Positions 1 to 5,731 of a stretch of 5,800 bases of DNA are shown one piece after another. The stretch is from Methanomicrobiales archaeon (GTDB taxonomy: Archaea > Halobacteriota > Methanomicrobia > Methanomicrobiales > JACTUA01). The stretch's first letter is position 1; each line of letters opens with the position of its first letter. Location of the stretch: positions 1 to 5,800 of the forward strand of contig JAJRCY010000066.1 in the NCBI GenBank assembly GCA_028678715.1, written 5' to 3'. The notes below the pieces were generated by a model. That model ran no database searches and had not been told where the DNA came from. It saw only the letters and a program-made list of their open reading frames with translations. Position numbers and translations under genes: made by a program.

Positions 1-1347
1 CTGGCAGGGAAGAAGCAGACCTCCTTCTTCACCGAGACCTTCTCCCTCGCCGACGTGTACCGTGAGTTCGAGCAGATTGCCCGGGAGGAGGGGAAGCGGT
101 CCCAGCGCGGGAAGATGCTCTCGGTCCGGAAACTCCTGGCCAATGCGGAGCCGCGGGAGGGGCGGTACCTGGCCCGTCTGATGATGGGCGAACTGCGGAT
201 CGGCATCGGCGAGGGGAACGTCCGGGACGCCATAGCAAAGGCATTCGGTATCCCGGCCGGGGACGTGGAGCACGCCTTCCAGGCCAACAACGACCTGGGG
301 GAGACGGCAGTGCTGGCACGGAAGGGGCGGGAGGCACTGCGGTCAGTGCAGATCGCGATCTTCCGGCCCGTCCGGCTGATGCTGGCCCAGCAGGGGACCA
401 TCGGCGAGATGGTGGCCGACCACGGGGAGGTAGCCGCCGAGTTCAAGTACGATGGGAGCCGGTTCCAGTTCCACCGGAAGGGGGATACCGTGAAGGTCTA
501 CTCCCGGAAGCTGGAGGACGTGACCAATGCCCTCCCCGACGTGATCCAGGCGCTCCTCCCCTCCACCAGCCACGACGTGATCCTGGACGGGGAGGCGGTG
601 GCCGAGAAGGACGGCAGGCCCATGCCCTTCCAGTTCGTGCTCCGCAGGTTCCGGAGGAAGTACGACGTGGAGTCCAAGGCCGAGGAGATCCGGCTCGTGC
701 CCTACGTCTTTGACATCCTGTTCCGGGACGGGAAGACGCTCATCGACCTGCCCTACACCGAACGCAGGAAGATCCTGGAGGAGTCCCTCTCGGCCCACGT
801 CGCGCCCCGGGTGGTGAGCGGGGAGGTTGCGGACCTGGAGGCCTTCTACCAGCAGGCGCTGGATGCAGGGCACGAGGGGATCATGGTGAAGGCCCCTGCC
901 TCGCCCTACAGCCCCGGCGTCCGCGGCCGGATGTGGGCGAAGATCAAGCCCGGGGTGGACACGCTGGATCTGGCCGTCATCGGGGCCGAGTGGGGGGAGG
1001 GGCGGCGGGCCCACCTCTTCGGGTCCTTTCTCCTGGCCTGCAGCGACAGCGGGGAGCTCCTCGCCGTGGGCAAGGTGGCCACCGGCCTATCCGACGAGAT
1101 GCTTTCAGGCCTCTACGAGATCTTCCGGGAGAAGGTGATCCTCCAGGAAGGGAAGGAGGTCCGGTTCGAGCCGGAGGAGGTCTTCGAGGTGGGCTACTCG
1201 GAGATCCAGGCCAGCCCCAACTACCCCGGCGGATTTGCACTGCGGTTCCCCCGGTTCATCCAGCTCCGTGATGACAAGGGGATCGGGGAGATTGACACGC
1301 TGGATACTATTCGGTCTCGCTACCAGCGCCAATCGAAGTCCGGATGA
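1..1347 (+). CDS. lig: ATP-dependent DNA ligase, archaeal type (5' end outside window)
   Basis: This enzyme seals nicks in duplex DNA through a lysyl-AMP intermediate and joins Okazaki fragments and repair patches. The reading frame is open from base 1 and gives 448 residues. Archaeal ligases have about 550, so roughly 100 N-terminal residues, probably with any PCNA-binding motif, lie upstream; the GTG at 55 is an internal valine codon. All nucleotidyltransferase motifs are visible: motif I EFKYDGSR (439-462) with adenylated Lys at 445-447, motif III LDGE (583-594), motif IIIa YVFDILF (703-723), motif IV EGIMVK (874-891), motif V WAKIK (934-948) and C-terminal motif [14 protein letters not shown] (1243-1278). 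Upstream of motif I, the [20 protein letters not shown] segment (about 187-246) matches the ligase DNA-binding domain. The motifs are intact, so the enzyme should be active. Its last 41 bp overlap the converging membrane-protein gene. Identification is very secure. Confidence 0.97.
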   Translation: MAGKKQTSFFTETFSLADVYREFEQIAREEGKRSQRGKMLSVRKLLANAEPREGRYLARLMMGELRIGIGEGNVRDAIAKAFGIPAGDVEHAFQANNDLGETAVLARKGREALRSVQIAIFRPVRLMLAQQGTIGEMVADHGEVAAEFKYDGSRFQFHRKGDTVKVYSRKLEDVTNALPDVIQALLPSTSHDVILDGEAVAEKDGRPMPFQFVLRRFRRKYDVESKAEEIRLVPYVFDILFRDGKTLIDLPYTERRKILEESLSAHVAPRVVSGEVADLEAFYQQALDAGHEGIMVKAPASPYSPGVRGRMWAKIKPGVDTLDLAVIGAEWGEGRRAHLFGSFLLACSDSGELLAVGKVATGLSDEMLSGLYEIFREKVILQEGKEVRFEPEEVFEVGYSEIQASPNYPGGFALRFPRFIQLRDDKGIGEIDTLDTIRSRYQRQSKSG

Positions 1348-2140
1348 CCCGGTACTTGGACCGGTCCTCGTCCCCCTCGACGAAGGCATAGTAGGTGGAG
1401 TAGGTCCCCTCGATCTTCTGGAAGACCACCTCGCCGTTGAAGTCGGTGTACTTGCTGTAGACCCCCTCCCCCTCCTTCGCCCGGAGAATCACCTTCACGT
1501 CAGGTGAAGGTTCCCGTGTGTCCTTGTCCATCACCCGGAAGGAGACCGTGGGGTTCAGGGGCTCGGTGCCCCGGGTCAGGACCTCCCGGAAGGTGGTGAA
1601 CCGGCTCTTCGTGGGGGTGCCTTTTTTCGTGTAGAACAGGGCTTCCCGTGTCGTGATCAGCAGGTAAAGGCCCAAGAGAAAGAGCGCGAGCCCGCCGATC
1701 CCTAGCACGAACAGGATCAGGCTGAGCTGGGAGCCTCCGAAGGGCAGGATTTGGGTGACCGGGAGGGCGACATCCAGAATCCACTGGAAAAAGGGGTACA
1801 TCATCTCCAGGGCCCATTCAAAGATGTTGGTATGACCCGTGATGGTGATGAGGATCAGGATCACCGAGACGAGAAATACGCTTCCGATGGCGATGCAGAC
1901 AAGACCGAGGGCGGTTCCCAGGGCCTTCACGACAAAGAAGCGGGAGAGCTGTTCGTCCGAGCCCTTGAAGACCCGTGCGACGACGACGACGAAGACGCAC
2001 AGCGCGAGGACCCCCACCCCGAAGAGGATCAGGTAATCCTGGAAGGTGGGTGCCGGGGCAGGAGGCACGGCATCATCGGCTGCAGCGGCTGCCTGGAGGA
2101 GGAGCGGGAGGAGCAGGGGTCCCAGCCAGCGAGGTCCCAT
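1307..2140 (-). CDS. Multi-pass membrane protein with soluble beta-rich C-terminal domain, function unknown
   Basis: I do not recognise a named family. The 277-residue product starts with a signal-peptide-like segment (residues 5-21, leucine-rich then a run of alanines) followed by a Pro/Ala linker. Hydrophobic segments lie at about 35-57, 69-101 (long enough for one long or two short helices), 112-133 (weaker) and 138-163. A basic stretch ([10 protein letters not shown], 171-180) follows the last helix and suggests that the end after it is cytoplasmic. Residues 195-277 look like a small beta-sandwich of the carboxypeptidase-regulatory or transthyretin-like kind ([10 protein letters not shown]..., [12 protein letters not shown]..., TYYAFVEGD). 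That resemblance is by eye. The ATG at 2140 was chosen because it begins the signal-like segment and sits just behind nreA; the frame stays open to 2728 but would then lie inside nreA. No ribosome binding site precedes it, but a TATA-like box fits a leaderless start. The 3' end overlaps lig. Confidence 0.82.
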   Translation of the reverse strand: MGPRWLGPLLLPLLLQAAAAADDAVPPAPAPTFQDYLILFGVGVLALCVFVVVVARVFKGSDEQLSRFFVVKALGTALGLVCIAIGSVFLVSVILILITITGHTNIFEWALEMMYPFFQWILDVALPVTQILPFGGSQLSLILFVLGIGGLALFLLGLYLLITTREALFYTKKGTPTKSRFTTFREVLTRGTEPLNPTVSFRVMDKDTREPSPDVKVILRAKEGEGVYSKYTDFNGEVVFQKIEGTYSTYYAFVEGDEDRSKYRVIRTSIGAGSETE

Positions 2141-2160
2141 AGATAGAGATCGGCGCCCTG

Positions 2161-2169
2161 ATAGATAAG
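2161..2169 (-). promoter_or_regulatory. Candidate archaeal TATA box for the 277-residue membrane protein
   Basis: Read on the minus strand, CTTATCTAT lies 21-29 bases before the A of the ATG at 2140 and is preceded by the purine-rich GAGAGAACC, which could act as a BRE. Archaeal TATA boxes are centred about 26 bases before the start of transcription, so transcription would begin at or very near the ATG. This agrees with the lack of a Shine-Dalgarno sequence. It is an AT-rich island in a very GC-rich gap of 44 bases. The site is inferred from position and composition only. Confidence 0.5.
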
Positions 2170-2184
2170 GTTCTCTCCCCCCGC

Positions 2185-3327
2185 TCAATAGTCGGACAGC
2201 CGCCGCTGGGAGCGCATTTCGGGAACGAGAGCGCTCTTTTCCAGCCACCGGTACCCCCCCAGCCGCTCCGCGAGGAGCGCGATGGGATCGGCAAAGGAGG
2301 GGCATTCCACGGGAGGCGTGAGCAGGGCCTGTCGCGTCGCCTCCCGGACCACCCAGGTGCCCAGGGGTGCCCAGTAGTCGGGCGAGACCGCCCGGACCAC
2401 CAGCACCGTCGCAGTCCTGCCCAGGCGGTTCAGGTGCTCTGCGACGGCCAGGCGTGCGGAGTAGTAGGCTCCCGTGATGGGGGAGTAGCCGTGTTTCCTC
2501 TCCCGCTCGCCATCCACGACGATCCAGTCCTCCTCCCCTCCCCAGAGGGAATGGCGGCCCCAGACCTCCACCATCTCGAACCGCCAGGGACCGGGTGCCA
2601 GCAGGCAGAGGACCCGGTTCCCGAAGAGTGTTGCCTCGTGGAGGCAGGCCGTCTCCCGGGGGGGAGCCACGAGGAGGGACCTGCGCAGGCCCTGGAAGAC
2701 CGAGTCGTCCACCGCGGTGATGGCCCACCGGGTGGGCACCATCCGGCGCCTGCGCCCCAGGAGGCCTGCCGTGAAGAGGCGGGCGATGCGGTACACGTCC
2801 ACGCCTTCCCGGTGCAGGAGGGTGCAGGCATCCCCGGCCCCCAGGTCAGTATCCGAGGTTGCCTGCTCCACCGGCCGCTCCACCACCGGGTTCTCGAGCA
2901 CCTTTATCCTCCGGATCTCCCCGGTGAGGCCCACGGGTGCGACGGTCCCGTCAAACGCGAGATCAAACCGGGGCACCCTCGCGAAGGCCACCTCCACCCC
3001 CAGGGGGCGGGAGGAGAGGGCAATCTCCTGCAGGGACTCCTGCTGCCGCTCCGCCGGTGCCATGCCCCGGATGGTACCTGCCCGTATCCCGACGATCTGG
3101 TCAAGGGTGAGGCGCCGTGCAATCCAATCGGTGGGGAGGTCGCTGTCGTCCACGAGAAGCGGCCCGCCCTGGACCGCGGGGTAGCCCCGGCTGCCCAGGA
3201 AGACGGAAGGGGAGGTCCCGGCATACTCGCGGGCCGGTCGGAGCCGGAGCTGGGCAAAGAACCGGATCATCACCGGGCAGGCGGGGAGTCCGCAGAGGAG
3301 CCGTCCCTTGCACTCGGCGCAGCGCAT
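2185..3327 (-). CDS. nreA: Archaeal Nre-family DNA repair protein NreA (PCNA-associated)
   Basis: Nre proteins are conserved archaeal repair factors. The Haloferax volcanii member is needed for normal resistance to mitomycin C and carries a C-terminal PCNA-interacting (PIP) motif. This 380-residue product has the expected architecture. A zinc-finger-like N-terminus has Cys at 3, 6, 12 and 17 (CAECKGRLLCGLPACP). The Nre_N-like body includes SPSVFLGSRGYPAVQGGPLL (about 39-58), and an Nre_C-like half covers roughly residues 190-345. The extreme C-terminus, QRRLSDY (374-380), reads as a PIP box. The ATG at 3327 is firm: it places the zinc finger at the N-terminus and is preceded by GGTGA at 3336-3332, four bases before the start codon. 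That GGTGA contains the TGA stop of the upstream DUF2117-type gene, so the two are probably translationally coupled. The biochemical activity of Nre proteins was not settled to my knowledge. Family assignment is from memory of sequence patterns but strong. Confidence 0.88.
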   Translation of the reverse strand: MRCAECKGRLLCGLPACPVMIRFFAQLRLRPAREYAGTSPSVFLGSRGYPAVQGGPLLVDDSDLPTDWIARRLTLDQIVGIRAGTIRGMAPAERQQESLQEIALSSRPLGVEVAFARVPRFDLAFDGTVAPVGLTGEIRRIKVLENPVVERPVEQATSDTDLGAGDACTLLHREGVDVYRIARLFTAGLLGRRRRMVPTRWAITAVDDSVFQGLRRSLLVAPPRETACLHEATLFGNRVLCLLAPGPWRFEMVEVWGRHSLWGGEEDWIVVDGERERKHGYSPITGAYYSARLAVAEHLNRLGRTATVLVVRAVSPDYWAPLGTWVVREATRQALLTPPVECPSFADPIALLAERLGGYRWLEKSALVPEMRSQRRLSDY

Positions 3328-3331
3328 CCTT

Positions 3332-3336
3332 TCACC
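3332..3336 (-). promoter_or_regulatory. nreA ribosome binding site overlapping the upstream stop codon
   Basis: On the minus strand the junction reads GGGTGAAAGGATG. GGTGA is complementary to the anti-Shine-Dalgarno end of archaeal 16S rRNA, and its TGA is the stop codon of the preceding gene. The nreA ATG follows four bases after that stop. This geometry favours translation of nreA by ribosomes finishing the DUF2117-type gene and sets the start of nreA. Confidence 0.75.
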
Positions 3337-4444
3337 CGGTCGGGAACCGCTGCACCCTCACCCGGTCCCCGAGCCGTGCCAGGACCTGCTCCACCCACTC
3401 ATCCCAGCACACGGGCCCATCCGGAACCATGGCGGCCACCTCCGCACCCAGTGCATCGTCAGTGCCGTCCACCACATCCACGACGACAGAGCCCGGTGCG
3501 AACCCTTCCCTGACAATCCCGTCGCTGTCCCGGTCCACGATGCCCAGCACCGGGACGCCCCGGTGGGCGCAGATGTGGCCGCAGACGGCGGTGGTGTCAT
3601 CCCCGATGGCCAGCACCCCGCATATCCCGGGGTGCAGGCCACGGTACAGGTCCACCCCGCAGTGGTCCACGACCTGCACCATCCCCACCGGGGGAGAGGA
3701 CCCTCCCGCCCGCGGACGGACCTGGCGGATCATCCCGCTCTTGCACCACGCCCCCCGCAGGTCCACGGGCCCGGCCCGGGTCAGCTTCTCCAGGCCATGG
3801 GGCTTGGGGACCAGCCCGCGGACGGGTTCCACAACCCCGTTCCGCTCCCGCAGCACCACCGTCTCCTCCGTGGACGTGCCGATGACGATCCCGTTCACAA
3901 AGACCGCTTCCCCGGGCCGACAGCCCCGGATCAGTCGCCCGGTCCCCTTCTCCTCGGGCCCCGCCTCCCTCTCTTCCACCGGAAAGCCGGTTCTCCGGCT
4001 GATGGCGTCTGCCAGGGGGCGGTCCCCCCGGTTCCAGACGTAGACCAGGCCGGGCCCGCACTCCACCTGGACGAGGCCCGAACCGCTCCCCAGGCGCCGC
4101 GCCACGATCTCGCCAAAGAACCGGCCGGACTCCGCAGTCTTGCCCCGGTTCACGAGATACACCGCGCCCTGAACCTTCGGGATGACCCGGCTGGGGGGTT
4201 CGCCGCAGAAGGTGACGGGGAGACCGGACTCCTCGGCGGCGGTCCGGGCCATCACGCCGGCCACGAGGATCCGGGGGGGTGAGAGGAGATCCCGGAGGCG
4301 CGATACATCCCCCGCATCAAAGGCCTCCGGGCCGTGGACCACCATCACGGCACGGGAGAGGAGCGGGTCTTCCCGCGCCGCCCCCCTCCCCTCCCGCCCG
4401 CGGGAGGAACGGTTCCTCTTCCGGATCTCGGCTCCCGTACCCAT
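3332..4444 (-). CDS. DUF2117-type conserved protein of methanogens, function unknown
   Basis: The segment MVVHGPEAFDAGD (residues 34-46) is like the N-terminal VVVHGPE motif I associate with DUF2117/COG4022 proteins of methanogens; no function is established. The middle holds VFVNGIVIGTSTEE (181-194) and a GAWCKSGMIR segment. The C-terminal part has DHCGVDLYRGLHPGICG (260-276), GDDTT (281-285), a Cys/His-rich CGHICAH (288-294) and DRDSDG (304-309), which together look like a ligand- or metal-binding site. Nine cysteines make redox or metal chemistry possible, but this is inference. There are no membrane segments, so it should be cytoplasmic. The start is uncertain. ATG 4444 gives 370 residues and lies 17 bases after the upstream gene, but adds a basic tail of about 33 residues. 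ATG 4345 (337 residues) begins exactly at the conserved VVHGPE strand. Neither has a good Shine-Dalgarno. The stop is tied to nreA by an overlapping ribosome binding site. Confidence 0.8.
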   Translation of the reverse strand: MGTGAEIRKRNRSSRGREGRGAAREDPLLSRAVMVVHGPEAFDAGDVSRLRDLLSPPRILVAGVMARTAAEESGLPVTFCGEPPSRVIPKVQGAVYLVNRGKTAESGRFFGEIVARRLGSGSGLVQVECGPGLVYVWNRGDRPLADAISRRTGFPVEEREAGPEEKGTGRLIRGCRPGEAVFVNGIVIGTSTEETVVLRERNGVVEPVRGLVPKPHGLEKLTRAGPVDLRGAWCKSGMIRQVRPRAGGSSPPVGMVQVVDHCGVDLYRGLHPGICGVLAIGDDTTAVCGHICAHRGVPVLGIVDRDSDGIVREGFAPGSVVVDVVDGTDDALGAEVAAMVPDGPVCWDEWVEQVLARLGDRVRVQRFPTG

Positions 4445-4461
4445 CCCTGTCGGAACCCGCC

Positions 4462-5250
4462 TCAGAAACCTGTAGGCGCGCCGTACCTGCCGTTCTTCTG
4501 GGTCTGCGTCCCCAACGCGGGGTGCCAGCCATCGGACGCCCCGGGCACGATCAGGCGGACGCTGTCCGTGTAGTAGTTGGATGACCAGTGGTAGGCCCAC
4601 CAGCGGTTCATGCCCCTGACCTGGACCCAGACAGCCAGGTTCGCGTCCCGGGTGGACCGGAAGCCGGTGAAAATGGTGCTGTCATAGACGAACCGTTCCG
4701 ATCTTCCCCCTGTCGCGGTGCATCCGCAGCCGCAGCCTGACGCCGTCACGTTGTAATGGGGCTGGAGCAGGGGTTCCCTGCCCTCGGGTGCATCGGTGGC
4801 GATGAGCCTTCCCGGCCGGACCCGGATGATCAGGTCTTCCTGCCAGGGTCCCGGGGACCCGATGTACCGGGCAGTCCGGGCAATCCCTGGAGGCGTGGCC
4901 ACGGTCGCGAGCCCCTCCCCGAACCGGTCTGCCCGGATCTCCAGCATGGAGAGCCTGCCCCCTTCCAGGATCGTGAGCTGCCATCCCTCCGGCCGCTGCT
5001 CGAAATCACCCCGCGCCAGGGCATCCACGAGCGCCTCCCCCTCCGGCCCGGCAGGGAGCGGGAGGATGAGGTCCAGGTCCGTAAGGGGCGCATCGCTCCA
5101 GACCTGTACCCGGTAGGTGAGGGTGGAATCGAGCGTGGTCTCATACAACCTCCCCGCAATGGCAGCACCCAGGGGATTGGGCACCAGCACCACACCGATT
5201 GTGACCAGAAGCAGCACCGCGATTCCTGCCAGGATCGGAAGACACCTCAT
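4462..5250 (-). CDS. Membrane-anchored extracytoplasmic protein with CGCGC cluster, function unknown
   Basis: I do not recognise the family. The 262-residue product has one hydrophobic segment (residues 4-24) with little positive charge before it. This could be a signal anchor or a signal peptide, followed by a probably extracellular, beta-strand-rich domain (LTYRVQVWSDAPLTDLDLIL, 44-63). Notable features are an N-glycosylation sequon (NVT, 167-169) followed at once by Cys-Gly-Cys-Gly-Cys (173-177), and an aromatic-rich stretch NRWWAYHWSSNYY (215-227). The ATG at 5250 is supported by GGGGAG at 5258-5263, seven bases upstream, and by the hydrophobic segment starting right after it. It is the first gene of the leftward unit leading into the DUF2117-type gene 17 bases downstream (or 116 if that gene starts at 4345). 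The coding frame and topology are well supported; the role is open. Confidence 0.8.
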   Translation of the reverse strand: MRCLPILAGIAVLLLVTIGVVLVPNPLGAAIAGRLYETTLDSTLTYRVQVWSDAPLTDLDLILPLPAGPEGEALVDALARGDFEQRPEGWQLTILEGGRLSMLEIRADRFGEGLATVATPPGIARTARYIGSPGPWQEDLIIRVRPGRLIATDAPEGREPLLQPHYNVTASGCGCGCTATGGRSERFVYDSTIFTGFRSTRDANLAVWVQVRGMNRWWAYHWSSNYYTDSVRLIVPGASDGWHPALGTQTQKNGRYGAPTGF

Positions 5251-5257
5251 CTGTGGA

Positions 5258-5263
5258 CTCCCC
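5258..5263 (-). promoter_or_regulatory. Ribosome binding site of the CGCGC membrane-anchored protein
   Basis: GGGGAG on the minus strand lies seven bases before the ATG at 5250. It supports that start codon and indicates a leadered transcript, unlike the gene at 1307-2140. Confidence 0.6.
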
Positions 5264-5301
5264 GGGACCTTCTCTCCATCATTCCGGTGGTCCTTTCACG
5301 G

Positions 5302-5309
5302 GTAAAATG
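5302..5309 (-). promoter_or_regulatory. Weak candidate TATA element for the three-gene unit
   Basis: The minus strand reads GGGGAAGCATTTTACC across 5301-5316. CATTTTAC is an AT-rich patch in very GC-rich surroundings, preceded by purine-rich sequence that might serve as a BRE. Transcription starting about 25 bases on, near 5280, would give a leader of about 30 bases containing the GGGGAG ribosome binding site. The match to a consensus TATA box is poor, and the same T-run could instead end the pcc1 transcript. Confidence 0.3.
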
Positions 5310-5328
5310 CTTCCCCGGCCTGGGGGAA
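5303..5328 (-). terminator. Possible hairpin plus T-run ending the pcc1 transcript
   Basis: On the minus strand TTCCCC (5328-5323) can pair with GGGGAA (5316-5311) across a six-base loop, and GCATTTTA follows. A GC-rich stem followed by a T-run resembles an intrinsic terminator. It lies about 155 bases after the pcc1 stop. The T-run is only four long, so it may equally be an operator next to the promoter of the following unit. Confidence 0.3.
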
Positions 5329-5367
5329 ACACGGGTACCGGGACACCGAAGAACCTCCAGTCCTCAT

Positions 5368-5391
5368 GGGGGGAGGGGTGACGGGAGGGGG
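5368..5391 (+). other. Four-tract G-quadruplex motif
   Basis: The plus strand has G-runs of 6, 4, 3 and 5 (5368-5373, 5375-5378, 5383-5385, 5387-5391) separated by loops of 1, 4 and 1 bases. This satisfies the usual G3+N1-7 rule with short loops, which favours stability. The motif is on the strand opposite to the flanking genes, so their transcript would carry the C-rich version. Whether it folds in the cell is not known. Confidence 0.65.
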
Positions 5392-5416
5392 CGGAGCCCC
5401 CTCGCGATCCCACCCC
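5375..5416. repeat. Interrupted inverted repeat (strong hairpin)
   Basis: The inner perfect stem is GAGGGGGC (5385-5392) with GCCCCCTC (5396-5403) around a three-base GGA loop. An outer stem, GGGGTG (5375-5380) with CACCCC (5411-5416), is separated from it by an asymmetric internal loop. No T-run follows on either strand, so it is not a classical intrinsic terminator. It starts about 65 bases downstream of pcc1 and may be a processing or protection element, or a dispersed repeat. Confidence 0.6.
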
Positions 5417-5425
5417 CGGAGACGA

Positions 5426-5437
5426 CAGTCCGGACTG
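5426..5437. repeat. Perfect 12-bp palindrome, possible operator
   Basis: CAGTCCGGACTG is self-complementary over 12 bases and extends to 18 (5423-5440) with a single mismatched pair. It lies in non-coding DNA between pcc1 and the divergent promoter features and has the symmetry of a dimeric regulator site. One such palindrome in a gap of this size could also occur by chance. Confidence 0.4.
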
Positions 5438-5482
5438 GCGGAATTGATACGGGTGAGGAATCCCCATACCGCCAGCGTGCCG

Positions 5483-5731
5483 CTATTCCTCCGCCTTCCC
5501 CGCGACCTCCTGCATCTCCGCTGCCACCGATATCAGGCGCAGCCACATGTTCAGAGCGGCACGCAGCGCCGCGATATCGTCGGCCTCCACCTCCAGCACC
5601 ACCGTAGTGTCCCCTTCCAGCCGGACGGTGATACGGGATCGGGGGTTGATCTCCTCGTTCTCCAGGATCACGGCCCTGTGGATGGCGGCGGCGTGCGGGG
5701 TGATGCACCGGAAGACCGCGGAATGGGTCAC
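5483..5731 (-). CDS. pcc1: KEOPS complex subunit Pcc1
   Basis: Pcc1 is the small dimerising subunit of KEOPS, which with Kae1, Bud32 and Cgi121 makes the t6A modification of ANN-decoding tRNAs in the cytoplasm. The 82-residue product has the usual Pcc1 length and layout: strand HSAVFRC, helix PHAAAIHRAVILENEE (12-27), two strands RSRITVRLEG and TVVLEVEADD (32-52), and helix IAALRAALNMWLRLISVAAE (53-72) with the family's ALRAALNMWL signature. The GTG at 5731 was chosen because it forms a four-base GTGA overlap with the upstream stop and has a GGTGGTG stretch just before it. A GTG at 5737 would add two residues. It therefore seems to be a downstream member of an operon entering from the right. 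In other archaea pcc1 often sits near rpl37ae, rpoP and a Brix-domain gene; that is family knowledge and not seen here. Confidence 0.87.
   Translation of the reverse strand: MTHSAVFRCITPHAAAIHRAVILENEEINPRSRITVRLEGDTTVVLEVEADDIAALRAALNMWLRLISVAAEMQEVAGKAEE

Larger units (their letters stand above)
5297..5337. repeat. 8-bp direct repeats flanking an inverted repeat
   Basis: CACGGGTA occurs at 5297-5304 and again at 5330-5337, 33 bases apart start to start, close to three helical turns. Between them lies the inverted repeat TTCCCC/GGGGAA (5311-5316 and 5323-5328). The left copy overlaps the candidate TATA patch. The arrangement resembles a transcription-factor site, though no regulator can be named. 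Confidence 0.4.
5251..5482. other. Non-coding gap between pcc1 and the leftward three-gene unit
   Basis: No convincing gene lies here. Open frames crossing it on either strand are low-complexity Pro/Arg/Ser/Gly products of GC-rich DNA. It should hold the end of the pcc1 operon and the promoter of the 5250-to-2185 unit. From right to left it contains a 12-bp perfect palindrome (5426-5437), an interrupted hairpin (5375-5416) overlapping a G-quadruplex motif (5368-5391), an inverted repeat (5311-5328) flanked by direct repeats, and an AT-rich patch (5302-5309). These are annotated separately. Confidence 0.7.

Noticed and set aside
343..1014. 223-residue minus-strand frame inside lig.
   Set aside because: Antisense shadow of the ligase catalytic domain, rich in Leu/Pro/Gly/His and without independent evidence.
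1621..1628. A6 run in the membrane-protein gene as a programmed frameshift site.
   Set aside because: The run sits in frame as AAA AAA G and not as the X XXY YYZ slippery register, and no alternative frame continues a recognisable protein.
1978..1993. Tandem CGA/GAC trinucleotide repeat.
   Set aside because: It encodes a run of valines in a transmembrane helix on the minus strand; repeated GTC codons explain it.
2141..2728. Same-frame extension of the 277-residue membrane protein to a 473-residue reading frame.
   Set aside because: The extra 196 residues lie in another frame of nreA and read as low-complexity Pro/Gly/Arg sequence. A signal-like segment starts at ATG 2140, and nreA is a firm gene.
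2434..3513. 359-residue plus-strand open frame antisense to nreA.
   Set aside because: It is a Pro/Gly/His-rich product without domains, fully opposite NreA, and typical of stop-poor antisense frames in GC-rich DNA.
3117..4282. Plus-strand frames of 308 and 324 residues opposite the DUF2117-type gene.
   Set aside because: Biased Ser/Thr/Pro/Arg or Pro/His/Asp composition, no recognisable motif and mutual overlap; the minus-strand frame carries conserved family motifs.
4756..5607. 283-residue plus-strand frame crossing the gap and the starts of two minus-strand genes.
   Set aside because: It spans the structured non-coding gap and the antisense of well-supported genes; its composition is low-complexity Pro/Arg.
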